From the NCBI RefSeq assembly GCF_000002425.4, contig NC_037257.1:15712847-15776846 (forward strand): a stretch of 64,000 bases of DNA. Reading direction: 5' to 3'. Positions within the stretch are counted from its first letter, which is position 1, and each line of letters begins with the position of its first letter. Below are positions 47,786-60,478 of the stretch, one piece after another. The notes under the pieces were generated by a model. It was not told the DNA's origin, ran no database searches, and was given only the letters and a program-made list of their open reading frames with translations. Source of the stretch: Physcomitrium patens. Lineage: Eukaryota > Streptophyta > Bryopsida > Funariales > Funariaceae. The position numbers were made by a program, and so were the translations under genes.

Positions 47786-48328
47786 TATATCCAAAAATAA
47801 ACATGTTGTATTTAGTTAATTCAAGAAAATTATCAACCATCACCATGTATTTGTAATAATTAAAATTTGTTCAATATATCTATTTCTAAAAATAGAATGA
47901 ATCTGAATAATTTAGAATCACTCAAAATGCACAAATTGCTGAAACTCCTCCATCATCTGATTTCTTTGTAAGTTTTGATTTTATTTAGTTTGTTTTACTG
48001 AACTGAAAGTATTATTAAAATAATTGATATTTACTACCATTACTTTTCAATGTTTGTCTGTAATGAACTGTAGTGATGTTATTTAGTTACATATTTATAC
48101 TAGAAAAAAAAAAAATATATGCAAATCTACTGTATCGATTTATATTTGGATGTAGAGATTAATATTTAATATCAAAGTGGTTTTTGGTTTATTTGGTTTG
48201 TTATGGTATATAATTAATTTTTCAGAATTATTGTTTTTAAATAGAAAAATAAAAATTCTTCATAAGTTATATATATATATATATATATATAGAGAACCAA
48301 ATCATATAAAATAAAAATGCTTCATAAG

Positions 48329-48363
<35 letters not shown>

Positions 48364-48650
48364 CATACACAGAACCAAATCATACATAATGTATTCACAT
48401 TCTATTTTTAAAATTTTAGGATTTGTACATTAGTTGAAACTTTGAGAACATACTGGTAGTGACAAAAATAAAGTTCAAAATGATAACAACTGGACAACAA
48501 AAATAATAGCATAGAATCATCTACTTTCATCTTATTTTATTTCTCACTCCCTGTTTTAATTTTAAAATAATAATAAAAAAAAAAAACTTGGGTCATTTTA
48601 AAATAAAAGAAGAAGAAGAAGAAGAGATCTTATTGTGTATAGGAAATCCC
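46977..48650. other. AT-rich intergenic stretch with TA microsatellites
   Basis: No gene or element was recognised. TA runs lie at 46986-47008, 47755-47782, 48269-48291 and 48330-48360. The last two are part of a short tandem duplication (48240-48395). Confidence 0.5.
48240..48395. repeat. Tandem duplication of a unit containing a TA run
   Basis: The order TTCATAAGTT, TA run, GAACCAAATCATA occurs twice in a row with near-identical flanks; the second TA run is longer. Confidence 0.8.
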
Positions 48651-50185
48651 TCAAAATGCAAGCAATCTTTCACTTGACCTAACAAGAGCTTCTTGATAAT
48701 TTTCAAAGGCTGTTTATATTTACCCCATTGAACTGAAGTTGCCCCATACACACACATCCACAAGTAAGACAAAGTCCAGGTCTATAAAGTCCTACAATGA
48801 GAAGCACCAGAGCATGATCCCTTGGCTAGCCCTTCATTGCCATGACAGTTCCATCCTGGAATGTGATTCAAATATTGCCAGCCATTTGATGGAATCTGAA
48901 CCCCACCCCTGGAAAATCAATCTTCTGTGAGGAGTACTGCATGACAACAAGGTTGGGCCATGGTACACAGAGCCAATCATGTGCTGTGGAATTGGCCCTC
49001 TGTTCGTAACAAGAAAAAAGAAAAAAGTATTGCACTGTAATTCTGATGCTGAATAGAATTTCACACCCGAAAGACAAATGTAATACTATGTTTCATCCAC
49101 AGTCCGCATGGTATTTTTCATCCAACAGTTCCGACAGAGAATGGGTTCCTTCCACTTGCCTAATTTGCAAGCAAAGCCAGGCCAAAGTTTAAAAGAAAAA
49201 GCCCAGCCTTGAAGTCTTTAATTCATTTATGGGTTATGTTCCATTTGCCCACTAATGTTCAACAAGTGACAATCACCTAATCCAGTTGGCTGTCAAGTGG
49301 ATGAGTTTCCATGTGGGTTTTGGATGAGAAAGAGAAAGGGGGTTTTGTGAACAGCACTTTCCCCTCATTCATCCATTGACACAAAGGAAAATCTGCCATA
49401 TGGGACTCTCTCCACAAACTGGCTGGCAGCCGGCCCCCCAACTGGAGTCACATGGAATTTCCAATCTGGATAAGCTATTACACACAAGTGGCAACCATTT
49501 CTCAAAAAGAAAGTATCAATAAAAATAAAAATAATGAAAAGAAAAAAGTCTCTCCATCTAAGTGCTGGCAAGGCCTTTAATAATTAACTTGGCCTTGACT
49601 CTGGCCTGATGGGGGGTCATGGTGCATGTGAGATACCTACCTTGACAAAGACACACACCCTTCCATCCCATTGCTCATTAGGAATTGATGATACAAAGCC
49701 AAGCATCACAAAGCTCACTGAGAAATCCAAACCTAAATTACAACAAAGCCAGGCCAGAGAACTAATGCAATAACCTTGAAGTCTTGAGCTGTGGATTGGC
49801 ACCGGTAATTCTGATGCTGAATAGAAGTTCATACCCGAGAGAGCATACCCGGGAGAGTGACGTTCGCGATAATACACCCGGGAAAGATACACTGGCGTGA
49901 AGAGCAAGATGGATTGAGGTCCGGCATGTCTGAGAATCCTTGCAACACTCATTCCCTTTTGCTGTTTCCTGTTCCCCACTCTTCCTCATTTTGGTGCTTG
50001 CCGTCTTCAACTCCCACCCCGCAATCACCGCTCTCTCTCTGTGTGTCTGTGTGTGTTGCAACGCAGGAAGATTCATCTGCCGCGCCGCATTGCTGCAATT
50101 CGTTGCAGCGGAGAGAGGCAGTGTGAAAAGTAGCGGAGGCTGGGATTTGCCTTTGAGGGCGGTGTTGTCGAGAGTGGGAGAAAGG

Positions 50186-50230
<45 letters not shown>

Positions 50231-50360
50231 GAAGGGAGGGTGTGGGAGGATTTCGAGGCCTCTGGATTGTTGTTCACGAGGTGTGGGGTTGTTTGGTGCA
50301 GTGGAAGAGGTGAGAAGGGTGCCGATGGCGGGGGTGATTGCGTCGCGGCGGTGAGCCTGG
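48651..50360 (+). promoter_or_regulatory. Upstream region and likely first exon of the A20/AN1 gene
   Basis: Base-balanced sequence precedes the zinc-finger gene. A 22-bp sequence (GTAATTCTGATGCTGAATAG plus AA) occurs at 49037 and again at 49805. A GA microsatellite lies at about 50180-50226. A good donor site, CTGG/GTGAGT, at 50360/50361 could end a non-coding first exon. Transcription start not determined. Confidence 0.4.
50180..50226. repeat. GA microsatellite
   Basis: An almost pure GA run, about 45 bp with one interruption, lies upstream of the likely first donor site. It may fall in the leader or core promoter of the zinc-finger gene. Confidence 0.9.
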
Positions 50361-51959
50361 GTGAGTGGTTCAGGCTACCCCCTCCCCTCACCTTTTTTAT
50401 TTTTTATTTTTTTATTTTTTATTTTTCATTTTCTTCTTTTTCTACCTACTTGATCTATGCGCATGAAATTTTTCCTTCCGATTTGACCGAGTGGGGATGC
50501 CCTCGGGCGTGTGCCAATGCGTTTTTTTATGGTTAGAAGGCGATTTTTGTGGGGACGAGACGAGGTTTCTTGTCGGCAATGCTTATAGTTGCCGAGATTG
50601 TGGAGGCGGTTCCGTTGTCATAGGGGCAAAAGGTTCATTATGTCATGGAATTCTACCAGTCATGTAACCAACAGAGGAACTGCCTTAGCTTGTTATTTAG
50701 TTCTTGGAGGGTGTGCCTTGCGGTCTTGGGGTAGGATAGTGCTTCAGAAAGTTCCTCATAAGTTGGAGTGTCCATCGCTGTGAATGCTTGGATGAGCTTT
50801 TTTCTGATGTATGACAATGCATGTATATGTTGGGTGCATGGAGGGTTTGTTACCGTCCGTTTCTTTGCCTTCTCGCTCTATAATGACTAGAAAGTCATCT
50901 CGAACTTCAGATGCGGGGCGAGTATGTGTACGAGATAGATATATGGTGGTCTTTGAGAAAATAGATGAAAGAATTACTTCGAACTTGTTGAGGAACTCTG
51001 AGTATGGAAATTAGGGTTGAGTTTGGGTGGGGAATTTATAAAGTTGAGTCTTATTAAAGTAAATAACGGACGTTGATGATGACCCTATTCCCTGTCCCCG
51101 TTTTCTTCTTCACAACTGAAAAGTATTTTCGGGTTTCGAATTTGGTTTTTTCTGTTCAGTGTTGTTTTGTTTTGTGTTATATTGTCCTCGAGGGTATACA
51201 TCTCTGCCTGAACTTATCGTTTTGCGTTTTGCACCTCACGTCTGCGGTATTCTCAATTTGTTGGACTTTGTGGCAATTTCTGTGGGAAGTAAGAAGTTCC
51301 TCTTGTGACTTTTGTGTATGCGGTAATTTTATTGTCTGGATGTATCGGTCTGGACGAATGAGGAATCGGGAATGTGATTTAGGGTTGTCTAAAGAAAAAT
51401 ACATATGTTTTTTCTAATTTCTTTTTTAGTTGTCAATAGGAATGATAGCTACTGAGAACGACAGATCTTTTTAAAATCCCGTGTATTTACTAGTTAGCTG
51501 TTGTTCATATCTTGTAAGTAATGTTGAGGCGTTTGGTGTAAACCCAAAGATTGCTGTCTTGCAGTTTGCGGCTTGCTCCCGCTCTTGATCAGCAGAAGTT
51601 ACTTGTTATTATCTAAGTACTTTTTTGTTTTGTTTTTGTTTATTTTTATTTTTTTAATTTTTATTTTTATCAGCGCTGTAACAACTAACGTTCAGAATAC
51701 ATAGATTGGTATTTCCTCAAAGTGGGTTGCTTCAATTCGAAGGGTCACGGGACTTTTACGCTTATCATTTTTTTACGACTTTTAACACAGTTATGAAAGA
51801 AGCAGGCTGCCTTTTTCATATTTTACGTTTCGATACCACTTGCATGTATGTGCTTCATGCCCGTCATATTTTCACCCACAAGATAATTTATTTTCATTGT
51901 ACAAGTTTCCTTGAAAGCTATTGCCGAGAGTTTGGTCTGATGTGAATTCATTTTCGCAG
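50361..51959 (+). other. Probable leader intron of the A20/AN1 gene
   Basis: Inferred from a strong donor (GTGAGT at 50361) and a pyrimidine-led acceptor (TTTTCGCAG ending at 51959), about 200 bp upstream of the start codon. Long leader introns are common in plant stress-associated protein genes. No coding frame crosses it. Both sites are inferred by eye only. Confidence 0.4.
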
Positions 51960-52159
51960 TGAAAGGCATCATCTGAAAACGGTAACTTGGATCCAACGAC
52001 AACTACGACCCTGTATATTTTGGCATTTCGAGAGGTTTTGCTGCGTCGTAAGGCTTGCGCTACCTCGGATATTTTAAGGCGCATACATCATCTGTGAATC
52101 TATCATCGATCCGTTTCTCGTGTTTGGTTTTTGGAGCTGGTTCTATACACCTAAAAACT

Positions 52160-52678
52160 ATGGCCCAATATGGTCGTAAGCAGGACACGGAGGAGACGAA
52201 CTGTCAGCCTCCCGAAGGTCCTGTGAGGTGCACCAACAACTGCGGATTTTTCGGCAGTGCTGTAACTATGGGTATGTGTTCTAAGTGCTACAGGGACTTT
52301 GTACTGACGCAGGCCAAAACATCATCTGCTAAAATTGCGGAGACAACCCCGATAGTGTCTGTACCGAAAGAGCCTGTGGCAGACAGAGCTTTGTTTCAGA
52401 GCTCTCATTTCTTAAGTGCACAACCTGAAGCTGCAGGTGCATCCTCTGGAGCGTCCGCTTCAGGTCAAGATCCTTCCCGGCCAAAGGCCAACCGATGCTT
52501 CTCGTGCAAGAAACGAGTGGGCCTCACAGGTTTCGAGTGCCGGTGTGGCAACTTATTTTGTTCTGCACATCGATACTCTGACAAACATAGTTGCACTTTT
52601 GATTACAAGACTGCCGGACGAGATGCAATATCAAAGGCCAATCCTGTGGTGAAAGCTGACAAAATGAATAAGATCTGA
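52160..52678 (+). CDS. A20/AN1 zinc-finger stress-associated protein, 172 aa
   Basis: A plant stress-associated protein. The family binds ubiquitin through the A20 finger, and some members act as ubiquitin ligases in stress signalling. The A20 finger is at 24-43 (C24, C28, C40, C43; GFFGSAVTMGMCSKCYRDF). A Ser/Ala/Pro-rich spacer spans 50-108. The AN1 finger is at 113-145 (C113, C116, C127, C129, C134, H137, H143, C145). It ends with the family's basic tail NPVVKADKMNKI. Length and layout are typical, and the coding region is a single exon as in most plant members. The frame is open upstream to 52055, but that extension shows no conservation, so ATG 52160 is preferred. Confidence 0.93.
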   Translation: MAQYGRKQDTEETNCQPPEGPVRCTNNCGFFGSAVTMGMCSKCYRDFVLTQAKTSSAKIAETTPIVSVPKEPVADRALFQSSHFLSAQPEAAGASSGASASGQDPSRPKANRCFSCKKRVGLTGFECRCGNLFCSAHRYSDKHSCTFDYKTAGRDAISKANPVVKADKMNKI

Positions 52679-54490
52679 TTTGTTAACTAAGAAATAGTGA
52701 ATCTATCAAGGTCAGCCCACGGAACCATTAGTTCGTTCAGTGGATTTTTCTTCTTAGTGGGGTCTGAGCTGGTGAAGTATCTCTTCACTGTCTTCAAACA
52801 TTCGCATAAAGTGCAGGTTATGATGTTTACGTATTCAGGAGATAGAATTTTGGTGATAGGCTTGTTCAACGTGAGCTATTAAATGCTCTTGTTCACTTCT
52901 GGCTGGGCTACTATTTTGGCCTAGGATCGTCAAGTTTTTTTAGGTGTGTCACCCCCGCAGCTGCATTACTTGGGGATGCGATGTTTGACTGTGTTCTCTG
53001 CTGCATTGTGGCATCTTACAGATGTCCGAGTTTGTATATAAGCAGTGAGTAGGCACTGCAAACTTTTGTTTCTGTACTGGCTAGAGTAACTTTACTTATT
53101 TTCTCCTGCTTCAGTGTTATTCACTTCAATATTGATGAGTGAAAGGCAGTGATCTATGGTTTTGCTTTTGGTGCCTGGAGATTCCCATGCTGTAGATGTT
53201 GCCTATCTTGACACCTGAGGTAGTTAAGCGGTGAACGCACTGAGGAGACGGGTGACATTTCGGCTGGAAGAGTGCCTCAATTTCAACGCTCCATACTTCG
53301 GGCTAGCTTACTTCACTGGCAAAGGCTTATTGCAGTTGAACTGTCTGGTGTTTGTCCTTGGCAACTGCGAGGATTGAGGTGCGGATTGCATGACGCAACT
53401 TACAAAGCCGGAGAGCGATCGTGAGATGTGTTGATAAGTTGTTTCGCAAGTAGACCAACTTGACGCCTGGGTAGACTCCATCCAGCATGCAATAGAAATT
53501 ACTTGAAAAAGAACCGAGAGCGCTGCAGGGCTGTGATAAATCTAGAGATAAGTGATTCGCTGTTTACGAGAATACATGATTGCAGGGGCATATCTTTATG
53601 CTGAACCTTTGAAGCACAACAGCAGATTCGAACTTGTGTGATATGATTTGTAGTTCTGATATTGCACTTTCTTACACGAGCTACACTTCAGTTCTCTTGA
53701 GAAACTGTGCGTTATCATGTCATCGGCAGTTAGAAAGGACCTGTAGGCTTTCTTTGCCGCGTCCATAAGATCATGCTCAGTAGGATGCTACAGTGGTCAC
53801 ATGAAGCTTGGATTCCGGGCTACAGACTGTACCCAGGAATGTGTCCAAACAGATGTGTTCTGGGCTACAGGGGATTGTCCAATACGATCATCACAAGAGA
53901 ATTGTTCTGTGGATGACTCTCCAGAGGGTAGCTTGCGTCAGGATTGGGGAAGTTCTTCATGAAGTTCAGTGGGCTAAGGATAAGCTAACAGCAGTTTAAG
54001 ATGAGTAATTCTACTTTTGAGTCCAAAATGGGGGCGTCCAGTGATTGCATCACGGAAGAATTGCTACGTGGTGCTGAAAAGAAACCTTAAAATAGCAGAA
54101 AAAGTGCTGATAATGCTCCTGGTTTGCTGGCGCTTTTGTGGAACTACAGTTTTCCACCATCAGCATGATATCATGTACTGTTCATGATCTCGTCGTTGAG
54201 AATTCTGTCTTAGTGTGCTTTTGATCTACTTGCATCGTTGAGCAATCGAATTTCTTCATAAGGTTTGTTCAACATCCATAAACATAACTGGCTGCAAGTA
54301 CCTTTCTAATGCATGTGTGTGTGCACGCAAGATATATTACATCAGAATGCCTTTTTCTTTGCTGAAATACAAATATACGTTTCTACTTGCAACTATTTAT
54401 CTCATATCTCTAAATTCCAGCAAAGTCAGTTTCATGATAACTTGTATATGCAATGCAATGTTCACATTTTTTAGTAACTTAAAACCAACT
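52679..54490 (+). other. Downstream flank of the A20/AN1 gene
   Basis: Base-balanced, presumably with the 3' untranslated region. Only short open frames are present (for example 53808-53999) without known motifs. The sequence becomes very AT-rich after about 54.48 kb, marking the end of the gene island. Confidence 0.4.
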
Positions 54491-55499
54491 CTGAATTGTT
54501 AAAAATACTTTTTTCATTAAAGTTTATGTAGTTTATGGATTTTTAAGATTAAAAATATAGATTTTATCTTTGTTTGTAGCTCATCTTGGACACTGATTTA
54601 CAATAGATTTAATTATACTCCATAGGATTTTTAATTTAACTCAATTACAGTTGCAATGATATTTTTTTTAACAATTTATTTTTTTAAAGTATTGGAAATG
54701 CCTCTAAAAATAATCTTAAGAATTCTATACAATATGTACACATAAACAGTGTTATTAGAGAAATTAGAAAAGATTGGAATTTTTAGAAGATACATGTTAT
54801 CAATGTTAAATACAAATTATTATTATTTTTATCAAAAAAATAAATGTTAAAATAATTATTACAAATGTTATATATGTATTTGTTCAATTTTTTAAGAATA
54901 CATTTAATTGTTTATTTTTTTTAAAATTTAATAATTTTAAATAATATACTATTTCCAAATCAAATAAAGTTGTTTTATATGGAATCATATCATAGTTTTT
55001 TTGTTACTTATAACATTTAATAAAATGATTTAATTTAGACTTAAGAATTGAAATATTCTATTTTATTCTAAAGACAAAACTTCAACATATTCTTATTCTA
55101 ACATCATAGATTACTTCTAGCAAAGCAAAGATAAGAATATTAACTCGATTTATATATAATATAATTTTATTTATTTATTTATTTATCATTGTTAAATTAT
55201 TCATTTATCTCATTTATATTATAATAATATCTTTTTAAAAAATATGATTTTATTTTTTTGATAATAATTTATTATAATAATAATATAATTAGAAATAATT
55301 TGTAACTAATTATCAAAGTCTTTTTAAATCTTTTACTATAAATTTTAATTTTTTTAGATAAGTTATTAATCTAATCAAGTTTGATAAAATAACCTCTATA
55401 ACTTTTATATAACAAGAGAGATTGATACAATATGAGTGGCTTTGTTGTGCAATAATGCATTATGCAATCTAGAATCTATATAAACTATGTATGTACTAA
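54491..55499. other. AT-rich stretch without a recognised gene
   Basis: Long A/T-rich runs and no open frames of note. Probably decayed transposon sequence, but I could not match it to the other copies here. Confidence 0.4.
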
Positions 55500-55855
55500 T
55501 ATATTTATGGTAATGAGTATATATCAATAATATGAATCATAAAAAAATTCTAAAGAAATAATATACTCTTGTAACATTAAAAAAATAAAGTAGAGAAATC
55601 AAAGGTAGATATAAGATAGAAAGTAAAATCACCATTGTCAAATATAAAGAGACTAGAGATTCTTGAGCTAAGATAAGAACACAAAAAAGGCATTGAAAAG
55701 AGTGAAAAAGACTTTAATCCTGCATTTATATATACTATTTAATTAAAGAGCTATATAACAATGTTCTATAGATCATTTGACATGTTTCCAACTTGAAGGA
55801 CACATGTTTAACCTCTAAGATAAGTTTCCTACATATACACTATATAGCCAACTTG

Positions 55856-56357
55856 TATTATAGACATTCAATAAGAGGATTCTAAAAATATTTTAGAATA
55901 TTCTAATAGATTCTAAAGGTTCTAAAAGATTCTTAGAATATTTTAGTAGGTTCTAGAAAGTTCTAGGATAATTAAGAAAGTTTTTTAAGAAGCTTTATAG
56001 AGTTTTCTTAGAAACTTCTTAAGAAGCTTCTAAAATTGCTTCATCTTCAAGCAATATGGAAACTTCTCAAGAAGCTTCTAAAATTACTTCATCTTCAAGC
56101 AATATAGAAACTTTCCAAGAAGCTTCTAAGGTTGCTTCATCTTCAAGCAACATAGAAACCTCTTGAGAAGTTTTCTAATACCTAATATATATTAGATTTG
56201 AGATTGAAGAAATCCTTAATCTCAACAACACATCTCTTGGAGCTTTAGCTCACTTCTCTTGGTGTTGATCTGGTTTAATCAAGTTCTTGTTAGCTTTCTT
56301 ATTAAAACTCTTTTATTCAATTTCTTGTTTTGTCTCCTATATAGTATATCTATGACA
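55856..56357 (-). mobile_element. 502-bp solo LTR with ACTTG target duplication
   Basis: On the minus strand it starts TGTCATAGATATAC and ends TCTATAATA (CA now TA). ACTTG lies on both sides (55851-55855 and 56358-56362) within the interrupted LTR. It carries a 48-bp tandem repeat. No internal retrotransposon sequence remains, so it is the product of LTR-LTR recombination. Confidence 0.8.
56000..56175 (+). repeat. 48-bp minisatellite, about 3.5 copies, open in one frame
   Basis: Units contain GAAGCTTCTAA then TGCTTCATCTTCAAGCAA. Because 48 is a multiple of 3, the plus strand encodes a 16-residue repeat (SNIETFQEASKVASSS and variants) across two full units, with stops in the outer ones. It lies inside the solo LTR, so coding is unlikely. 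Confidence 0.8.
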
Positions 56358-57569
56358 ACTTGTACCACAAATAGCCATTATGTGCAACATGTGGCCAACT
56401 TGTTGACAAATTTTTTAACCTTCTAATCACCTAGAAATACTTGTAAAGTAAAATTTGCATCTACAAAGCTTATAAGAAGCTTTTCCATAAGATACTATTA
56501 AATTTATCTATTTTTATTTCTACTTATTTTTTGTTTTTTAAATTATTAATACCAATATTAATTTTTGTGATAATATGCATCTTTAAGTTGCAAGTGATAG
56601 TATTAAAAAACATTCTATAGAGTACAAATAAATTTTAGATTGAGTTTTAACTTAATATTTTTTATAATTAGAAAATAGATAGAGTAATTTTACATAAACA
56701 CACCACCAAAATAAAAATGAGAAGTAAGCTTAAATATATACAAATATCCAAAAAATCCAATACTACTTAGATTTTTTTAAATTTGTTCCTTGTATTATTA
56801 TTAAAGCCTTTTTTATGATAGTGCATTAAATCAATGTTGCTTTAAAGAAAAATATTGATAGTATTAATTAAAATTGCTTCTATTAATTTATTCGTATCTT
56901 ATGGATTTTTTCTTACATTATAGATATATCCATCATTTAATAGAAATTTGATTCAAAGGTAGTACTAAGTACTTCAAATGCCAATTAATTAAAGAAAATT
57001 TAGATAAAATCATTATTACAACTTTTTGAGCTATTCTATATAATATAAACTTCAAGCTAGTAAGAATAATATTCAAATTAAGATCTACAACGCTATCTAT
57101 TTATAAAAAATGACAAAAAATATAATTTCTAGACTAATCTTTTAAAATCCAACTATTATGATTTTTAAATTTCAAAATATCATTTAAAGATATTTTCTTA
57201 ATATTTAGAATGATTCTACATATTATTATGTCTAATGTAATCAATGCAATTTATTTTAAGTATATACAATTAAAAGTAGAAACCTTTATAATTATAATTT
57301 GTAGCTTCTTTTTCAAATAATAGCATATCTCAAGTTATTATGATGTTGGACAATCCCAAGAATATTAAATGCCATTGATATAATGTGTTAAAATAAGTTT
57401 TTTTTAGTGTATTACATATCTCTACTTATTATTTAGATTCACTCACTTTGACTACAACTTGTAAAATATGTTTAATAAAAGCTAATAAGACTTGTTTTTA
57501 TTTTTAATTTTAAAAATAAGGAAAAAAACTTGCCAAAGAAGCTTGCTTACTATATCAATATTCTATAGT

Positions 57570-58119
57570 AAGTTAAGATAATTACAAATTCCAATCTCTA
57601 TGATGTTCTTTCTATAAACCATAATTTTTAAGAACCTTCTTTATAATATGTTAATGATATACATGACAAAAAACAAAAGGTGAATACATTCTTATGTTAC
57701 TTAAAAATAATACATAATTATTCTATGATGGTATAATATTAAAATAGAATGGCTATTGCCAAAGATAAGAAAACTAAAGGTTCTTGAAATAAGAGTAAAG
57801 AGAAAATAAATATTGACAAGAATAAAGAAGAACATTGTATAGGACCTTTAATATGTGTCCAACTTGCAAAATACATGTGAAACTTATAAGACTAGTATTC
57901 TATATATGCATCTTGTAGCCATCTTGTACTACAAGTCACCAATATATGCAATATGTGGCCAACTTGTGCATCAAGTTTTTAACCTATTAATAAACTATAT
58001 ATATATATAAAATAAAATCTGCTTATTTAAAGCTTCTCTAGAATATATTATTGAAGTTACTTACTTCTACTTAATTCTATCTATTTCTTTAATTTATATA
58101 AATATTTACGTTTGTGTCA
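57570..58119 (-). repeat. 3' LTR of minus-strand chromovirus relative E (approximate)
   Basis: On the minus strand it starts TGACACAAACGTAAATATTT at 58119, after GAAGAGAAGGTTATAA, which serves as polypurine tract. It follows the family LTR (CACAAGTTGGCCACATATTG on the minus strand, and TTGGCAATAGCC at 57745-57756). The far end is set by assumed length. Confidence 0.6.
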
Positions 58120-58567
58120 TTATAACCTTCTCTTCTTCTTTCATTCTTTTTTTAAGAATAAATTTCACAAGGGATAGTAACCACATATTGAAGAAATCTA
58201 AAAAGCAACAAATTATATTTTCTACATGCTCTAATCTTTATTTCTTTCAAAGGTAGTTGATAGGTCTTTTCAACCACTGATAGTCTCTTATATTAGGATG
58301 AAAAAACCATCCTAATATATAATCATTATCTAATAATTCAACAAACATAATTCTTATGTAAAATTAATTAGTTATTAATTATCTATCTTTTTAGTATTAA
58401 AAATATAAAAAAACCACAAATAAAGATAGAAGATAGAATGCAATCTTTATTGAATCTTATTTCTTTTATATCAAAGAATTATTCAACTTTTCATCTTGGT
58501 TTTGATTTATGTTGTCAATAAAAAAACATCAATCTTCTTTGTTGTATTTTCAAGATTCTTAATTGAC

Positions 58568-58613
<46 letters not shown>

Positions 58614-60431
58614 TAACATATAAAATATTTCAACCTATTTTGGTACAACCTTAATTTTAAGTCTTTTTTAACCTTAAACTCTTAATTATTTTCTATTTCT
58701 ATAAAAGTGGATAATTTTTTTGTTTTTTTAATATATCCATTGTCTAATATGGTTTAAAAAGAGACATATAGATTACATGATAAATCTTCGTAATTTTTGA
58801 TAGGTATAATTAATAAGAAACTAAATTAATTTATTTACGATTAAAAAATATTCTAAATCTATAATAATTAAACTTATCACTCAAAAAATTAGTCTTGATA
58901 TTACAATAGAATAATTATACTTTATTATTAATATGGAATTAAGGATGTTCTTTTCAATAAGGAGCTGTGTTGATCTTTTATTATTCTTGAAATTTCTTTT
59001 ATTTTGTCTTTATTGGTACATATAGCATGATATACAATTTTATAAATCTCTTGTAATAAAATTATCAATTTTTAAGAAGTTATAAGTTTGAAGTCATAGA
59101 TGATAATCATAATTAGAAAAATAAATAAATTATTGAATAGAAAAATATACTATATTATTATAAGAAAACTTTATCAATGATAAAATAATTTTTCAATTAT
59201 CTTGATGATAGTTGATGGTACAACTCAAATATTGCTCCAAAACTTTATTCACTTATTTTGTTTGTTGATCAATTTGAGGATAAAAAGATAAAGATAATTT
59301 TTTTTGTTAACCTTTAATATTTTAAAAAACATTCTTAAAAACCTTGATATAAATTAAATTTCTTTATTTAATATAATATCTTTTGATAATTTATAATAAT
59401 AATGAATATTACCAAAAAAAATTTAGTTATTTTTATTTTTACTAATGATAGTTTTTAGATATAATATAAAATATATTTTTTTGGTAAATTAATATACTAT
59501 CACAAATATATAATCATAAAAACTTGAAATTAGAAGATATGTGATAAAATCCATAAAAATAAAAGATCATAGTTGTTTTGATATTGGTAATAATTGACAA
59601 AGTTCATAAAATCAATGATGAGGTGTTTTTTTATCTTGAATAAATATTACATAATTATACATAGTCTTTAATTGTCTTCTACATTTGAGACCAATAAAAT
59701 ATTTTAGAAATTAGATCCAAGGTTTTTTTGTATTTAAAATATTATATATTTAGAAAATCATGATGAACTTGAAGAATACATAATAGTCTTTTATCTTGTA
59801 GAATATAAAATTATCTTTTAAATTAGATTAGATTATTTTTAAATTCAAATTTAGAAGTAAAAAAATTTTAGATAGATTAATTTTAAAATTATAAGCAAGA
59901 GGATTTGAAGACATACTTGATTAACTTTTCTTAAAAAATATTGAATCAATAGCCAATGCTCATTTCATTCTTCAAAGATAAAATTACTTTGATTTCAAAT
60001 GAATTATTTATTGTTGATCAAAATTTGTATCTCTATCTTTTGATATAAACTAAGAATGTTTAAAAAGAGTATCTAATAATTTCGAGGTGTTTTTATTTTT
60101 ATTTTTAATGTTCTTAGAATAAAATAAAATATTATTTGGATTAAAGATGACAAAATCATCTAAACATTTTCAAAAGACATCATTCATTAGATGTTGAAAA
60201 TTAATTGATATAATTGTGAGTCCAAAAGGCATGATATTATATATAAAATTTCAGTACTTAGTTCAAAATGTTGTTTTTATTCATGTCTTTCTTAAATACT
60301 TACCATGTTGTATATTCATTGTAGATTTATTTTTATATAGATCTATGCTTGATTCAATTAATTAATTTTTTTTATATTAAAGTTAAAGGATATTTATTTT
60401 TAATGGTGATCTTATTGAGTTATAAATAATT

Positions 60432-60478
<47 letters not shown>

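Larger units (their letters stand above)
55500..56572 (-). repeat. LTR of minus-strand chromovirus relative F, split by a solo LTR
   Basis: On the minus strand it begins TATCACAAAAATTAAT at 56572 and follows the family LTR to about 55500. This includes AACTTGTTGACAAATTTTTTAACC and CACATGTTTAACCT on the plus strand, the TATA-like run, and the segment near the RNA start (TTGAAAAGAGT at about 55695). It is interrupted at 55856-56357. The lower end is approximate. Confidence 0.6.

Noticed and set aside
49762-50391. Long minus-strand frame (209 codons) rich in Ser-Leu repeats
   Set aside because: The repeat comes from translating the GA microsatellite, and the rest shows no domain. It is antisense to the likely first exon of the zinc-finger gene.
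52055-52159. N-terminal extension of the A20/AN1 protein
   Set aside because: The upstream codons show no family similarity, and the known family starts close to the A20 finger, so ATG 52160 was chosen.
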